Below are positions 16,437 through 25,291 of a stretch of DNA of 64,000 nt, in pieces. Position 1 is the first letter of the stretch, and each line of letters opens with the position of its first letter. The stretch is from Cryptosporangium aurantiacum (lineage in GTDB: Bacteria > Actinomycetota > Actinomycetes > Mycobacteriales > Cryptosporangiaceae). The notes under the pieces are model-generated. The model had not been told where the DNA came from. It ran no database searches and saw only the letters and a program-made list of their open reading frames with translations. Location of the stretch: NCBI RefSeq assembly GCF_900143005.1, contig NZ_FRCS01000003.1, forward strand, positions 372,001 through 436,000. The letters run 5' to 3'. A program made the position numbers and the translations under genes.

Positions 16437-18911
16437 ATGACAGGCCCGAACTCCGGCCCTGCCCACGACGGCCCTGGAGGGGTTCGAATAGATCCCTTGG
16501 CCGGCCTTACCGTCGTCGACCTTTCGACGTCCACGCAGGGCCTGAGCGTCACCCAGTTCCTCGCTGACGCCGGAGCCGAAGTCATCGGGGTCGAGCCGCC
16601 CGGCGGCAACCCGATCCGCCGCCAGCCGGGCTGGCCCGCCCTGGCCCGTGGCCGCCGCAGCGTCGTGCTCGACCTCTCGGAGCCCGACGATCGGGGGCGG
16701 CTCGACGTCCTGCTGGCGGACGCCGATGTCCTGGTCACCACCCATCCGCGCGCGGTTTCCGAGGCACTCGGGCTGACCGCCGAGGCGCTCGGTGCGCGCT
16801 TCCCGCGTCTGATCAGCGCGGAGCTCACCGCCTGGGGAGCGACCGGCCCATGGGCGAACCTGAAGCCCTACGAGGGCCTGGTGATGGCCAAGATGGGGCT
16901 GTTCCAAAGCAAGAACCGCTCGATCACCCGCCGCGGCCCGGCGTTCATTTCCGTGCCTTACGCCTCCTGGGGGGCCGCGCAAGCCGCGTTGCACGGCATC
17001 CTCGCCGCGCTCATCGAGCGGGAGTCCAGTGGTCGCGGCCAGCACGTCGAGTCCGACATGGTCCGCGGCGTCACGCTGCTGGACACCTGGACCTGGTACA
17101 CGGAAATGGTCGGTATCCGCTGGCCCGAGGCGTACCACGTGGTCGACGCCTACGACGACAACGGCGAACCGCTCGCCGCCCTGGTCTATCCGCTGCTGGC
17201 GGCCCCCACCAAGGACGGCACCTGGTTACAGTTCGCCCAGGTCGAGCCGCGCCTGTTCGCCGGCATGATGCAGGAACTCGGCCTCGCCCACGTGTTCGCC
17301 GACCCGAAGTGGGCCGGGCTGCCCAACCTGCCCACGCAGGAGCTGCGCACCGAACTCTGGGAGCTGATGATCAGCCGGGTCCGGGAGCGGACCATCGCGG
17401 AGTGGGAGGAGGTGTTCCGCACCAACAAGAACATCAGCGCGGAGCCCTACCGCGCCGGTGTTGACGTCTTCGCGCATCCGCAACTCGTCCACGACGGGCG
17501 GGTCGTCACGGTCGACGATCCTGACCTCGGTCCGGTGACCCAGCCGTCGACCCTCGTCCACGTCGACGAGAAGCCGCTCTCCCCGCCCCGCCCCGCTCCT
17601 CGTCTCGACGCCGACGGCGCGGCGCTGCGCTCGCGGCCCGCCCCGGCACCCCAGGAGGAAACCGCCCCCGACGCCGGGCGCGGGCTTCCGCTCGAGGGGC
17701 TCACGATCCTCGACTTCGGCCTCATGTTCGCCGGGCCGTTCGGCGCCACCGTGCTGACCGACCTGGGCGCCCGGGTGATCAAGGTGGAGACGCTGGAGGG
17801 CGACACGATCCGCCGCGTCTTCCCGTTCCCCGAGGCCGGCGGCATGAAGGTCATGCAGGGCAAGGAGAGCATCTCCGTCGACGTGCGCACGGACGAGGGC
17901 CGGGCGATCGTCCACGAACTGGCGCGGCGCAGCGATGTGGTGCTGCAGAGCTTCCGCGCCGGAGCGGCCGCGCGGGCCGGCATCGACGCCGAGACGCTGA
18001 AGGCGATCAACCCGGACCTGGTGTACGTCAACGCCCCCGGTTACGGCACCGACGGGCCCTACGGCTCGCGCCCGGCCTACGCCCCGTCGATCGGCGCGGC
18101 GATGGGTTTCGCGTTGACCGACGCGCCGGACGCCGCCTCGGCGACCGAGACGATGGACCAGATCAAAGCCGCCGCCGTCCGCCTCAACGCGGCCTCGGCG
18201 ATCCCGTCGATCCAGGCCGACGGGGTGGCCGCGCTGGCCGTGGCGTCGGCGATGCTGCTCGGCGTTCTCGCCCGGCGGCGCGGGCGGGCGCTGGGGAACC
18301 TGACCGCGACGATGATCGGCAGCGCCACCCACGCCCTCGTGCACCAGTTGGTCGACTACCCCGGTCGGCCGCCCGCACCGACCGTGGATCTCGGCGGCCA
18401 CGGCTTCGCCGCTCTGTACCGGATGTACCCGGCGGCCGAGGGGTGGGTGTACCTGGCCGCGCTCGCCCCGGAGGAGTGGGACGAGCTGGTCGCCGCGCTA
18501 CCCGCCGACGCCGGGCTCGACGACCCCCGTTTTGCCACCCCGGAGTCCCGGACCGAGAACGACGCGGCTCTGGCGGAGGTGCTCGGCACACTGTTCACCG
18601 GCCGGGCGGCGTCCGACTGGGAACGCGAGCTGGTCGCGGCGGGCGTCGGGCTCGTGCAGGTGCACGAGGGCTTGCCCGAGGTGCACCTGCAGACCGACAA
18701 GGCGCTGGCTGACGAATACTGCACGACCGCGGTCAGCCCGATCTTCGAGGAGCACCTCCGGCCGCAGCCGGCCGTGCGGTTCTCCCGCTCATCCACCCGG
18801 GCGCTGGGCGGTGTGCTGGCCGGCCACCACACCGACGCCATCCTCACCGAACTGGGTTACGACGCCGACCGCATCGCCGACCTGCGGGAGCGGAACATCG
18901 TCGCCGGCTGA
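16437..18911 (+). CDS. Double-domain CaiB/BaiF (family III) CoA-transferase
   Basis: An 824-residue chain holding two complete family III CoA-transferase domains, about residues 15-390 and 420-810; the family norm is one domain of about 400. Each begins with the usual strand-loop motif (LTVVDLSTSTQGLSVTQFLADAGAEVI, and LTILDFGLMFAGPFGATVLTDLGARVIKVE). The linker is rich in Pro and Ala. These enzymes move CoA between carboxylic acids without ATP or act as racemases. As the family works as interlocked dimers, the fusion may form an internal heterodimer. The ATG at 16437 follows GTGGAGGTGG, a strong ribosome site. A second double-domain protein is at 45451. Confidence 0.92.
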   Translation: MTGPNSGPAHDGPGGVRIDPLAGLTVVDLSTSTQGLSVTQFLADAGAEVIGVEPPGGNPIRRQPGWPALARGRRSVVLDLSEPDDRGRLDVLLADADVLVTTHPRAVSEALGLTAEALGARFPRLISAELTAWGATGPWANLKPYEGLVMAKMGLFQSKNRSITRRGPAFISVPYASWGAAQAALHGILAALIERESSGRGQHVESDMVRGVTLLDTWTWYTEMVGIRWPEAYHVVDAYDDNGEPLAALVYPLLAAPTKDGTWLQFAQVEPRLFAGMMQELGLAHVFADPKWAGLPNLPTQELRTELWELMISRVRERTIAEWEEVFRTNKNISAEPYRAGVDVFAHPQLVHDGRVVTVDDPDLGPVTQPSTLVHVDEKPLSPPRPAPRLDADGAALRSRPAPAPQEETAPDAGRGLPLEGLTILDFGLMFAGPFGATVLTDLGARVIKVETLEGDTIRRVFPFPEAGGMKVMQGKESISVDVRTDEGRAIVHELARRSDVVLQSFRAGAAARAGIDAETLKAINPDLVYVNAPGYGTDGPYGSRPAYAPSIGAAMGFALTDAPDAASATETMDQIKAAAVRLNAASAIPSIQADGVAALAVASAMLLGVLARRRGRALGNLTATMIGSATHALVHQLVDYPGRPPAPTVDLGGHGFAALYRMYPAAEGWVYLAALAPEEWDELVAALPADAGLDDPRFATPESRTENDAALAEVLGTLFTGRAASDWERELVAAGVGLVQVHEGLPEVHLQTDKALADEYCTTAVSPIFEEHLRPQPAVRFSRSSTRALGGVLAGHHTDAILTELGYDADRIADLRERNIVAG

Positions 18912-18921
18912 TCAGCGGCTC

Positions 18922-18953
18922 AGCGGGCGTGGGGCAGCCGCCCCACGCCCGCT
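18922..18953 (+). terminator. Hairpin terminator after CoA-transferase gene
   Basis: A 14-bp perfect stem (18922-18935 with 18940-18953) and a 4-base loop lie 11 bp beyond the stop codon. Confidence 0.65.
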
Positions 18954-18989
18954 ACTACACTGGCGCCGATCAGACGCCGTGGGGGTGAC

Positions 18990-19766
18990 GTGCCAGCACT
19001 GGGGCAGGGCGCACGGGACGCGGTCCGGCCCAAGAAGACCGCCGATCTCCTGGCCGACCGGATCCGCAGGCAGATCGTCGACGGCGAGCTGCGTGAGGGC
19101 GACTGGCTACCGACCGAGGCGGAACTAATCGAGCGGTACGGCGTGTCCCGTCCCACGCTGCGTGAGGCCTTCCGGCTCCTCGAAGCCGACTCACTGGTCC
19201 GGGTCCGGCGTGGGCCACCCGGCGGCGCCCAGGTGAGTATCCCCGGCCCGGCCGCCGCGGCACCGCTGTTCGGCCTGGTCCTGACGATGGCCGGCACCAC
19301 GCTCGGCGACGTCTACGACGCGCGCCTGACCATCGAGCCCGCCGCCGCCCGCCGCCTGGCCGAGCAGGGCAGCGACGCCGACCACGACGCGTTCGCCGCC
19401 GAGATCGACCGAGCGGCCACCTCCACCGACACGCGGCTCCCGTTCGGCGCCGCCACCGTGGACCTGCACCGGCGGCTGGTCGAGCTCGCGGGCAACCGGA
19501 CGCTGGCCACCGTGATCACCATGCTGGGCACGATCACGTCCCGGCACGTCGAGGCCGCCTATCGGGAGAGCCCGCGCAGCCCGGAGGAGATCGCTGCCGA
19601 CAACCGGCGGGCCGTCCGTTCCTACCGACGGTTGCTCGCGTTCCTCCGGCAGCGCGACGGTGAGGGCGCCGAGCGGCACTGGATCGCTCATATGCGGGCC
19701 GCCCGCGAGCGGCTGACTCGGGACACCGGCGTGACCGATCGTCACGTCATCGACCTGCTGCCCTGA
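18990..19766 (+). CDS. GntR/FadR-family transcriptional regulator
   Basis: A 258-residue FadR-type regulator. The winged helix covers about residues 12-75 (PTEAELIERYGVSRPTLREAFRLLEADSLVRVRRG), followed by a helical FCD domain that begins near TLGDVYDARLTIEPAAARRL. Start is GTG 18990 after GGGGGTGAC. It shares layout and many residues with the GntR proteins at 33782 and 59848. The ligand is probably an acyl-CoA or organic acid given the neighbours. It may regulate the adjacent CoA-transferase or the small-protein/ligase group downstream. Confidence 0.88.
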   Translation: MPALGQGARDAVRPKKTADLLADRIRRQIVDGELREGDWLPTEAELIERYGVSRPTLREAFRLLEADSLVRVRRGPPGGAQVSIPGPAAAAPLFGLVLTMAGTTLGDVYDARLTIEPAAARRLAEQGSDADHDAFAAEIDRAATSTDTRLPFGAATVDLHRRLVELAGNRTLATVITMLGTITSRHVEAAYRESPRSPEEIAADNRRAVRSYRRLLAFLRQRDGEGAERHWIAHMRAARERLTRDTGVTDRHVIDLLP

Positions 19767-19807
19767 CCTGGGTTCTTCCCTCGACCTGTTCCCCAAGATG
19801 GTTATCT

Positions 19808-19817
19808 AAGGTACCTT
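19808..19817. promoter_or_regulatory. Palindrome AAGGTACCTT in A+T-rich patch
   Basis: A perfect 10-bp palindrome within GTTATCTAAGGTACCTTTATCC, about 107 bp upstream of the next gene (19924). This is the only A+T-rich segment in the gap and is a candidate promoter or operator. Confidence 0.3.
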
Positions 19818-19923
19818 TATCCGAACGACGGCCCCCCATCCCGCTCGCTGTCCCCGGACGTCTCACCGGACGAAGTACCGCGCTGCAGCGGGCGACGGAT
19901 TCCGTGACTTTCGGAGGACGACC

Positions 19924-20238
19924 TTGACCAAACCGCGCGTTGGCCAGTCACTGGCGAGCCTCGTCGACGGGACCACCGTCGTCGTCGTACGGGCGCCGAA
20001 CGAAGACCTGACGATCACCTGCGGCGGCGTCGAGATGCTCGACCCGAAGTCGGTCAAGGCGGAGGACCGCCTTCCGATCGCGCCCGACCAGCAGGAACCC
20101 ACGCTCATCGGAAAGCGCTACGCCGATGCCGCCGACACCCTGGAGGTGCTCTGCACCAAGCCCGGACAGGGTCGGCTGGCCGTCAACGGCAACCCGCTCT
20201 CGGTGAAGGCCGCCAAGCCGCTGCCGGCCTCGGACTGA
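19924..20238 (+). CDS. Small conserved-looking protein of unknown function
   Basis: A 104-residue soluble protein with no signal peptide or membrane segment. It starts at TTG 19924, supported by TTCGGAGGACGACC directly upstream. Two cysteines sit in short motifs, Cys33 (TITCGGVEML) and Cys77 (EVLCTKPGQGRL); the C-terminus is AKPLPASD. I do not recognise a named family. The stop codon is only 4 bp before the GTG of the acyl-CoA ligase gene, so the two are almost certainly co-translated, which suggests an accessory role for that ligase or its product. Confidence 0.72.
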   Translation: MTKPRVGQSLASLVDGTTVVVVRAPNEDLTITCGGVEMLDPKSVKAEDRLPIAPDQQEPTLIGKRYADAADTLEVLCTKPGQGRLAVNGNPLSVKAAKPLPASD

Positions 20239-20242
20239 ACCG

Positions 20243-21745
20243 GTGAACCTCACCCTGCTCCTGGACATGGCCGCCGACGGGTTCGGCGACCGCAGAATCG
20301 TCGGCCGCGGAGACACCGCGTTCACGGCGGGGACGCTGCGCGACCTCAGCAGCGGCGGGGCGGACCTCTTCCGTGAGGTCGGCGCTCGTGCGGTGATCTA
20401 CCTCGGCGTCAACGGTCCGGCGTTCCCGCTCGCGCTGTTCGCCGCCGCTCGGGCCGGAATACCACTGGTTCCGCTGAACTACCGCCTGTCCGCCGAGGCG
20501 CTGACGGCGCTCGTGGCCAACCACCCCGACGCGTACGGCATCGCCGGAGCGAAAGAGGCGGAGCTCCTGCGCGACGCCGGCGTGGCGAACGTCGTCACCA
20601 CCGAGGAGTGGTTGGAGAAGGCCGCGGCCCGCGCCGCGGAGGTCGGTGAGGGAGCCGAGCCCGTCGAGTCCGACGCACCGGCGGTGCTGATCTACACGTC
20701 CGGCACCACCTCGGCACCGAAGGGTGTCGTGCTGCGCCACCACAACCTCGTCTCCTACGTCCTCGGGACCGTTGAGTTCGCCTCGGCGGACGCCGAGGAG
20801 GCCTGCCTGATCAGCGTCCCGCCGTACCACATCGCCGCGGTCGCGAATGCGATCAGCAACCTCTACGCGGGTCGGCGGACGATCGTGCTGGAGCAGTTCA
20901 CCCCGGTCGAGTGGCTGGAGGTGGCGCGGCAGGAGAACGTCACGCACGCGATGGTCGTCCCGACGATGCTGTCCCGGATCATGGAGGCCGACGACGCGCA
21001 CCTCGCGGTGCCGACGCTGCGCAGCCTGGCCTACGGCGGCGCCAGCATGCCCGCCGTCGTCATCGAACGGGCTCTGACCCGCTGGCCGGACGTCGCGTTC
21101 GTCAACGCCTACGGGCTCACCGAGACCAGCTCGACGATCGCGGTGCTCGGCCCGGACGACCACCGTGCCGCGATCGGCAGCGACGACCCGGCCGTCCGGG
21201 CCCGGCTGTCCTCGGCGGGCCGGATCGTGCCGAGCATCGAGTTGCAGGTCCGGGACTTCGATGGGCGGCCGGCCCCGCCCGGCGTGCCGGGGCGAATCTG
21301 GGTGCGCGGCGATCAGGTCTCCGGGGAGTACGCCGGGAGCGGCACTGCGCTCGACGACGACGGCTGGTTCGACACCCGCGACCAGGGCTACCTCGACGCC
21401 GACGGCTACCTGTTCATCGGCGGGCGCGCGGACGACACGATCATCCGGGGCGCGGAGAACATCGCTCCGGCCGAGATCGAGGAGGTTCTCCTCCGCCACG
21501 GCCAGGTCGCGGACGCGGTCGTCGTCGGGATACCGGACGACGAGTGGGGGCAGCGGATCGAGGCCGCGGTCGTCCGACGCACCGGCTCCGACGTCGACGC
21601 TGACGAGCTCCGCGCCTACGTCCGCTCGCACCTACGCGGGTCGAAAACGCCGGAGCGTATCGTTTTCTGGTCCGAGCTTCCACGCACGGAGACGGGGAAG
21701 CTCGTTCGCCGCCGAGCCGTCGAACGAATCGTGCGGGAATCCTGA
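20243..21745 (+). CDS. Acyl-CoA ligase (class I adenylate-forming enzyme)
   Basis: A 500-residue AMP-forming ligase. The phosphate-binding loop is YTSGTTSAPKGVV, the aromatic/adenine motif is NAYGLTETSS, the hinge region is DQGYLDADGYLFIGGRADDTIIRGAENI, and the C-terminal lysine is in TETGKLVRRR. It activates a carboxylic acid as acyl-AMP and joins it to CoA in the cytoplasm; the substrate is not readable. GTG start 20243 lies 4 bp after the small-protein gene, and the thioesterase frame follows at once, giving a three-gene operon. Confidence 0.9.
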   Translation: MNLTLLLDMAADGFGDRRIVGRGDTAFTAGTLRDLSSGGADLFREVGARAVIYLGVNGPAFPLALFAAARAGIPLVPLNYRLSAEALTALVANHPDAYGIAGAKEAELLRDAGVANVVTTEEWLEKAAARAAEVGEGAEPVESDAPAVLIYTSGTTSAPKGVVLRHHNLVSYVLGTVEFASADAEEACLISVPPYHIAAVANAISNLYAGRRTIVLEQFTPVEWLEVARQENVTHAMVVPTMLSRIMEADDAHLAVPTLRSLAYGGASMPAVVIERALTRWPDVAFVNAYGLTETSSTIAVLGPDDHRAAIGSDDPAVRARLSSAGRIVPSIELQVRDFDGRPAPPGVPGRIWVRGDQVSGEYAGSGTALDDDGWFDTRDQGYLDADGYLFIGGRADDTIIRGAENIAPAEIEEVLLRHGQVADAVVVGIPDDEWGQRIEAAVVRRTGSDVDADELRAYVRSHLRGSKTPERIVFWSELPRTETGKLVRRRAVERIVRES

Positions 21746-21775
21746 CCGCCCGGCTCACTTCGGAGAGGACCCACG

Positions 21776-22408
21776 ATCGCCACCGAGGACATCAATCCGG
21801 CCGCAGGCAGCATTCCGCGCTGGAATGACAGCCGTCCGCCGGACCCCGAGTCCGCGGCGGCGTTCGTGGGCCTCGTCGAGGAACTCCGGGCTCTGCAGAA
21901 CGCCGTGGCCGGGGCACGCCCGTCGACCGCTGAGGCGAAGACCGCAGCCGATCTGCTCGCCCGCGCGACGGCCCTGCTCGACACCGTACGGACCGACGAG
22001 GGCGGACAGTTGTCCGGCCGGCTCGTCGACGTTCCCGGCCGTGCGCAGGCGCTGATCCCGGCGCTGCACTACGACCGCCACGAGCCCGATCACGTCTCGG
22101 GGACCGTGACCTTCGGACGCTTCTACCTCGGTGGCGGCGGCGCAGTGCACGGCGGCGGGCTGCCCTTGCTCTTCGACGAGATCCTCGGCCGGCTGGCCGG
22201 CAACGGTGGCCGTGCGCGCTCGCGTACGGCCTACCTGCACGTCAACTTCCGCAAGATCACGCCGCTGGACCGGGAACTCCGGTTCACCGGCTCGGTCGAC
22301 CGGACCGAGGGGCGGAAGCTGTTCCTGAGCGGCACCCTCACCGACGGCGCCGACGTGCTCGCCGACGCCGACGGCCTGTTCGTCTACCTGCGTCCCGGCC
22401 AGCCCTGA
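21776..22408 (+). CDS. PaaI-type thioesterase; start codon probably non-standard
   Basis: The C-terminal 130 residues form a PaaI-like hotdog thioesterase: FGRFYLGGGGAVHGGGLPLLFDE carries the family HGG motif, followed by the RTAYLHVNFRKITPLDREL strand. It would cleave an acyl-CoA. The first standard start is GTG 21866, which has no ribosome site. The frame is open upstream to the ligase stop (21743-21745), the 30 codons from 21776 show the same strong G/C third-position bias, and GGAGAGG lies 7-10 bp before an ATC codon at 21776. I therefore place the start at ATC 21776, tentatively; 21866 is the conservative alternative. Confidence 0.75.
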   Translation: MATEDINPAAGSIPRWNDSRPPDPESAAAFVGLVEELRALQNAVAGARPSTAEAKTAADLLARATALLDTVRTDEGGQLSGRLVDVPGRAQALIPALHYDRHEPDHVSGTVTFGRFYLGGGGAVHGGGLPLLFDEILGRLAGNGGRARSRTAYLHVNFRKITPLDRELRFTGSVDRTEGRKLFLSGTLTDGADVLADADGLFVYLRPGQP

Positions 22409-22419
22409 TCGCACAACTC

Positions 22420-22458
22420 GTGAGAGCCGGGCCCGGAAGTTCCGGGCCCGGCTCTCAC
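22420..22458. terminator. Bidirectional hairpin terminator
   Basis: An 18-bp perfect stem (22420-22437 with 22441-22458) and 3-base loop sits between convergent genes ending at 22408 and 22467. Confidence 0.75.
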
Positions 22459-22466
22459 GTCTGCGC

Positions 22467-23738
22467 CTACGGCAGCGGATCGACCCCGGGGATCTCCTCG
22501 CCGCAGATCGGACTGGCCCCCTCGATCGGGACGAACTTCTTGCCGGTCAGCTTCAGGATGTTGACGCACCCGTCCGGACCGAGACCCGGCGTCGAGTGCG
22601 TGATGTTCGAGAAGTCGGTCGGCTTCGCCATGCCGGCGCCGTCCCACGTGCTCTTGCGGGTGTTCTCGATGAACGACTTCTGCGAGATCTCGTCACCGGC
22701 CTGCTTGAGCCCATGGATGAACAAGTCCGCGGTGACCCATCCGACATACGCACCGAAGTCCGGCGGGGCGGTGTCGCCCGCGTACTTCACCAGCGCCTCC
22801 TGGAACGCCTTGGTCTGCGGGGTGTTCGCCTCGATCGGGGTGAACGCGGAGCCGAAGTTGATGCCCTGGCCCACCGCCACCGCGGCTTCGCTCTGGAGCA
22901 GCGCGCCGCCGTAGCCGGTCGCCAGCACCGAGGATTTGAGCGTGACGCCCGCCTGACGCAACCCGGCGATCACCGCGAACGCCGTCGCCGGCGGAACGGC
23001 CATGTAGACCGCGTCGGACTTGGAGTTCTTGATCGCCAGGACGATCGGGCCGACGTCCGTCGTGCCCGGCTGGAGCTTGGTGTTGAGGTAGCCCCGCTGC
23101 AGGCCGGCCTTCTCGGCGGAGATGACGACACCCGCGGCCGAGGCCGCCGAGGACGGCGAGACGTTCCCGAGCGCGGCGACCTTCGTCGCTCCCTGGCTCT
23201 TGAAGAACTTCCCGTACGTGGTGAAGGCCTTGTCCGGGTCGCCGTAGCCGTAGGCGTCGAACAGGTTGGTGTAGCTGTCGTCGAGCCAGGCCGGCGAGCC
23301 GTCGAAACTGGCACCGGACACCGGTATGCCGGCCTGCTTGGTCAGCGGGGCCGCTCCGTAGAACACCGGGCTGGCGTCGATGATGCCGAACACCTTGTCC
23401 TGCTGGGTCAGCTTGCGGACCGCCTTCGCGGCCCCGTCCGGCGTGGAGGTGTCGTCGGCCGTCGTGAAGGTGAGCTTGTGCCCGTTGACGCCGCCCTTCG
23501 CGTTCTCCAGTTCCAGACGAGCCTTGACGCCTTTCTCGGCCCGGACGAATCCCGACGAGTAACCACCGGACAGCGACGTCAGCAGGCCGAGGTTGATCGG
23601 GGCGCCCTCGGCGAGGGCATCGCCGTCCTCGTTGCCGCTACTGCCGGACCCCGAGCCGCAGGCGGCGAGCCCGACGACGAGTAACGCCGCGGTGGCCGTT
23701 CGCAGCAGGTTCCGGACACGATTCGCTCGTGTTCTCAC
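22467..23738 (-). CDS. ABC transporter substrate-binding lipoprotein (branched-chain type)
   Basis: A 423-residue periplasmic-binding-type lipoprotein. The signal peptide ends in a lipobox VVGLAAC with Cys27 as the lipid anchor, followed by a Gly/Ser-rich linker. The mature part is a LivK-like Leu/Ile/Val-binding fold starting INLGLLTSLSGGYSSGFVRAEKGVKARLE. GTG start 23738 has GAAGGAG upstream. It lies 54 bp downstream of livF on the same strand and completes a transporter with livHM, livG and livF. Given the neighbours, the ligand may be an organic acid rather than an amino acid; this class is often recruited for aromatic and other acids. Confidence 0.92.
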   Translation of the reverse strand: MRTRANRVRNLLRTATAALLVVGLAACGSGSGSSGNEDGDALAEGAPINLGLLTSLSGGYSSGFVRAEKGVKARLELENAKGGVNGHKLTFTTADDTSTPDGAAKAVRKLTQQDKVFGIIDASPVFYGAAPLTKQAGIPVSGASFDGSPAWLDDSYTNLFDAYGYGDPDKAFTTYGKFFKSQGATKVAALGNVSPSSAASAAGVVISAEKAGLQRGYLNTKLQPGTTDVGPIVLAIKNSKSDAVYMAVPPATAFAVIAGLRQAGVTLKSSVLATGYGGALLQSEAAVAVGQGINFGSAFTPIEANTPQTKAFQEALVKYAGDTAPPDFGAYVGWVTADLFIHGLKQAGDEISQKSFIENTRKSTWDGAGMAKPTDFSNITHSTPGLGPDGCVNILKLTGKKFVPIEGASPICGEEIPGVDPLP

Positions 23739-23792
23739 TCACAGCTCCTTCATCGCAACAGCGAGTAATGTAGGAAAACTTGGATGTGGCAG

Positions 23793-24509
23793 CTAGGCAG
23801 CACTCGTCCCGAGGAAGCGGGCGAGTACGTCGTCGGTGGCCTCGGCCACCGGGCCGCTCCAGGCCGCCGCGCCGCGGTGCAGCACCACGCAGTGGTCGGC
23901 GAAGGCCAGGGCTCGATGTACGTACTGTTCGATCAGGACGATCGTGACGCCGGCCCCCCGCGCCTCAGAGAGCCCCTCGAAGACGACGTCGACCATCTTC
24001 GGGGCGAGTCCCAGTGACATCTCGTCCGCCACCAGCACGCGCGGCGAGACGATCAGCCCACGCGCGAGCGAGATCATCTGCTGCTCGCCACCGGACAGCG
24101 AACCCGCGAGCTGCCGCCGCCGCTCGGCCAGCACCGGGAACAGCGTGTAGGCCCGGCCGACGGCGTCCGCGCGTTCGCTACGCGGCACGATCGCGGCGGC
24201 CATCCGCAGGTTCTCGGCGACGGTGAGGCCGGTGAAGACGCCCCGCCCCTCGGGGAGGTGGACGAGACCGGCCTGGCGCGCCCGGTGGGCGCCCCAACCG
24301 GTGACGTCCCGACCCGCGAACCGGATCGTGCCGGCCGTCGGCCGGACCAGACCGCCCAGCACGCGCGCGAGGCTGCTCTTGCCCGCGCCGTTCGGCCCGA
24401 CGACGGCCAGGACCGAACCCTCGGCCACGGTCAGGGACAGTCCCGCCAGGGCGAGCGCTGCGCCGTACCGGACCTCGACGGCGTCAACGGTGAGCAGCGG
24501 GTCGGTCAT
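23793..24509 (-). CDS. livF: ABC transporter ATP-binding protein, LivF type
   Basis: A 238-residue ATPase with Walker A GPNGAGKSS, signature LSGGEQQM, and Walker B LVADEMSLGL. Size and order identify it as the LivF subunit of a branched-chain-type importer. The start is ATG 24509 and overlaps the livG stop in an ATGA, so translation is coupled. The longer open frame upstream is antisense-like spill into livG and is not used. Confidence 0.92.
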   Translation of the reverse strand: MTDPLLTVDAVEVRYGAALALAGLSLTVAEGSVLAVVGPNGAGKSSLARVLGGLVRPTAGTIRFAGRDVTGWGAHRARQAGLVHLPEGRGVFTGLTVAENLRMAAAIVPRSERADAVGRAYTLFPVLAERRRQLAGSLSGGEQQMISLARGLIVSPRVLVADEMSLGLAPKMVDVVFEGLSEARGAGVTIVLIEQYVHRALAFADHCVVLHRGAAAWSGPVAEATDDVLARFLGTSAA

Positions 24510-25291
24510 CGCGCCTCCTCGAGGTTCTCGCCCAGGTAGGCCGCGCGGACGATCGGGTCCGCGCGGATCTCCGCCGGCGTGCCGTGCGCGATCCGCGCCC
24601 CGAAGTCCAGGACGCAGACCTGGTCGGACAACCGGAGCACGAGGTCGACGTCGTGCTCGACCATCAGCACCGAGATGCCGCGCTCGGCGACCACCCGGCG
24701 GAGCACCTCGGCGAGTTCTTCGGTCTCCGCGACGTCGAGCCCGGAGGACGCCTCGTCGAGCAGGAGCACGCTGGGCTCCCGGGCCAGCGCGCGGGCGATC
24801 TCCACCACCCGGGCCGACCCCAGCGGCAGCCCGCGGACCGTCCGATCGGCGAGCGGCTGCAGCCGCAGACCGGACAACAACTGGTCGACACGGTCCCGCT
24901 CCTCGGCCCGCGGGCGGCGGAAGCCGCCCGCGGTCAGCGGATCGGTCCACACCCGCAGCGGCGTGTGCTTGAGCCGATAGGCGAGGGTGACGTGCTCGCG
25001 AACGGTCAGCCCGCTGAACAGCTCGGGGTGCTGGAACGTGCGCGCCAGCCCGGCGCGGGCACGCGACTGCGGGGTCGACGCCGTCACGTCGAGTCCATCC
25101 AGGAACACCCGGCCGGCGTTCGGGCGCCGCAGCCCGGACAGGACGCTGAACAGCGTGCTCTTTCCGGCCCCGTTCGGTCCGACCAGGCCGACGGTGCTTG
25201 CCGCCGGCACATCCAGGTCGACGCCGTCCAGCGCGGTGATGCCTCCGAATCGGACCGTGATCCCACGAGCAGAGAGACGAGGCTCGGTCAT
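24506..25291 (-). CDS. livG: ABC transporter ATP-binding protein, LivG type
   Basis: A 261-residue ATPase with Walker A GPNGAGKSTLFS, Walker B VLLLDEASSGLD and the switch His in LMVEHDVDLVL. The signature is degenerate: VRGLPLGSARVVEIARAL stands where LivG proteins usually read LSYGQQRRLEIARAL, so this subunit may depend on LivF for a canonical composite site. It overlaps the fused permease gene by 4 bp upstream and livF by 4 bp downstream. Confidence 0.92.
   Translation of the reverse strand: MTEPRLSARGITVRFGGITALDGVDLDVPAASTVGLVGPNGAGKSTLFSVLSGLRRPNAGRVFLDGLDVTASTPQSRARAGLARTFQHPELFSGLTVREHVTLAYRLKHTPLRVWTDPLTAGGFRRPRAEERDRVDQLLSGLRLQPLADRTVRGLPLGSARVVEIARALAREPSVLLLDEASSGLDVAETEELAEVLRRVVAERGISVLMVEHDVDLVLRLSDQVCVLDFGARIAHGTPAEIRADPIVRAAYLGENLEEAR

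Noticed and set aside
19863-20108. 81-codon minus-strand frame
   Set aside because: It overlaps the better-supported plus-strand gene at 19924 with ribosome site and operon context.
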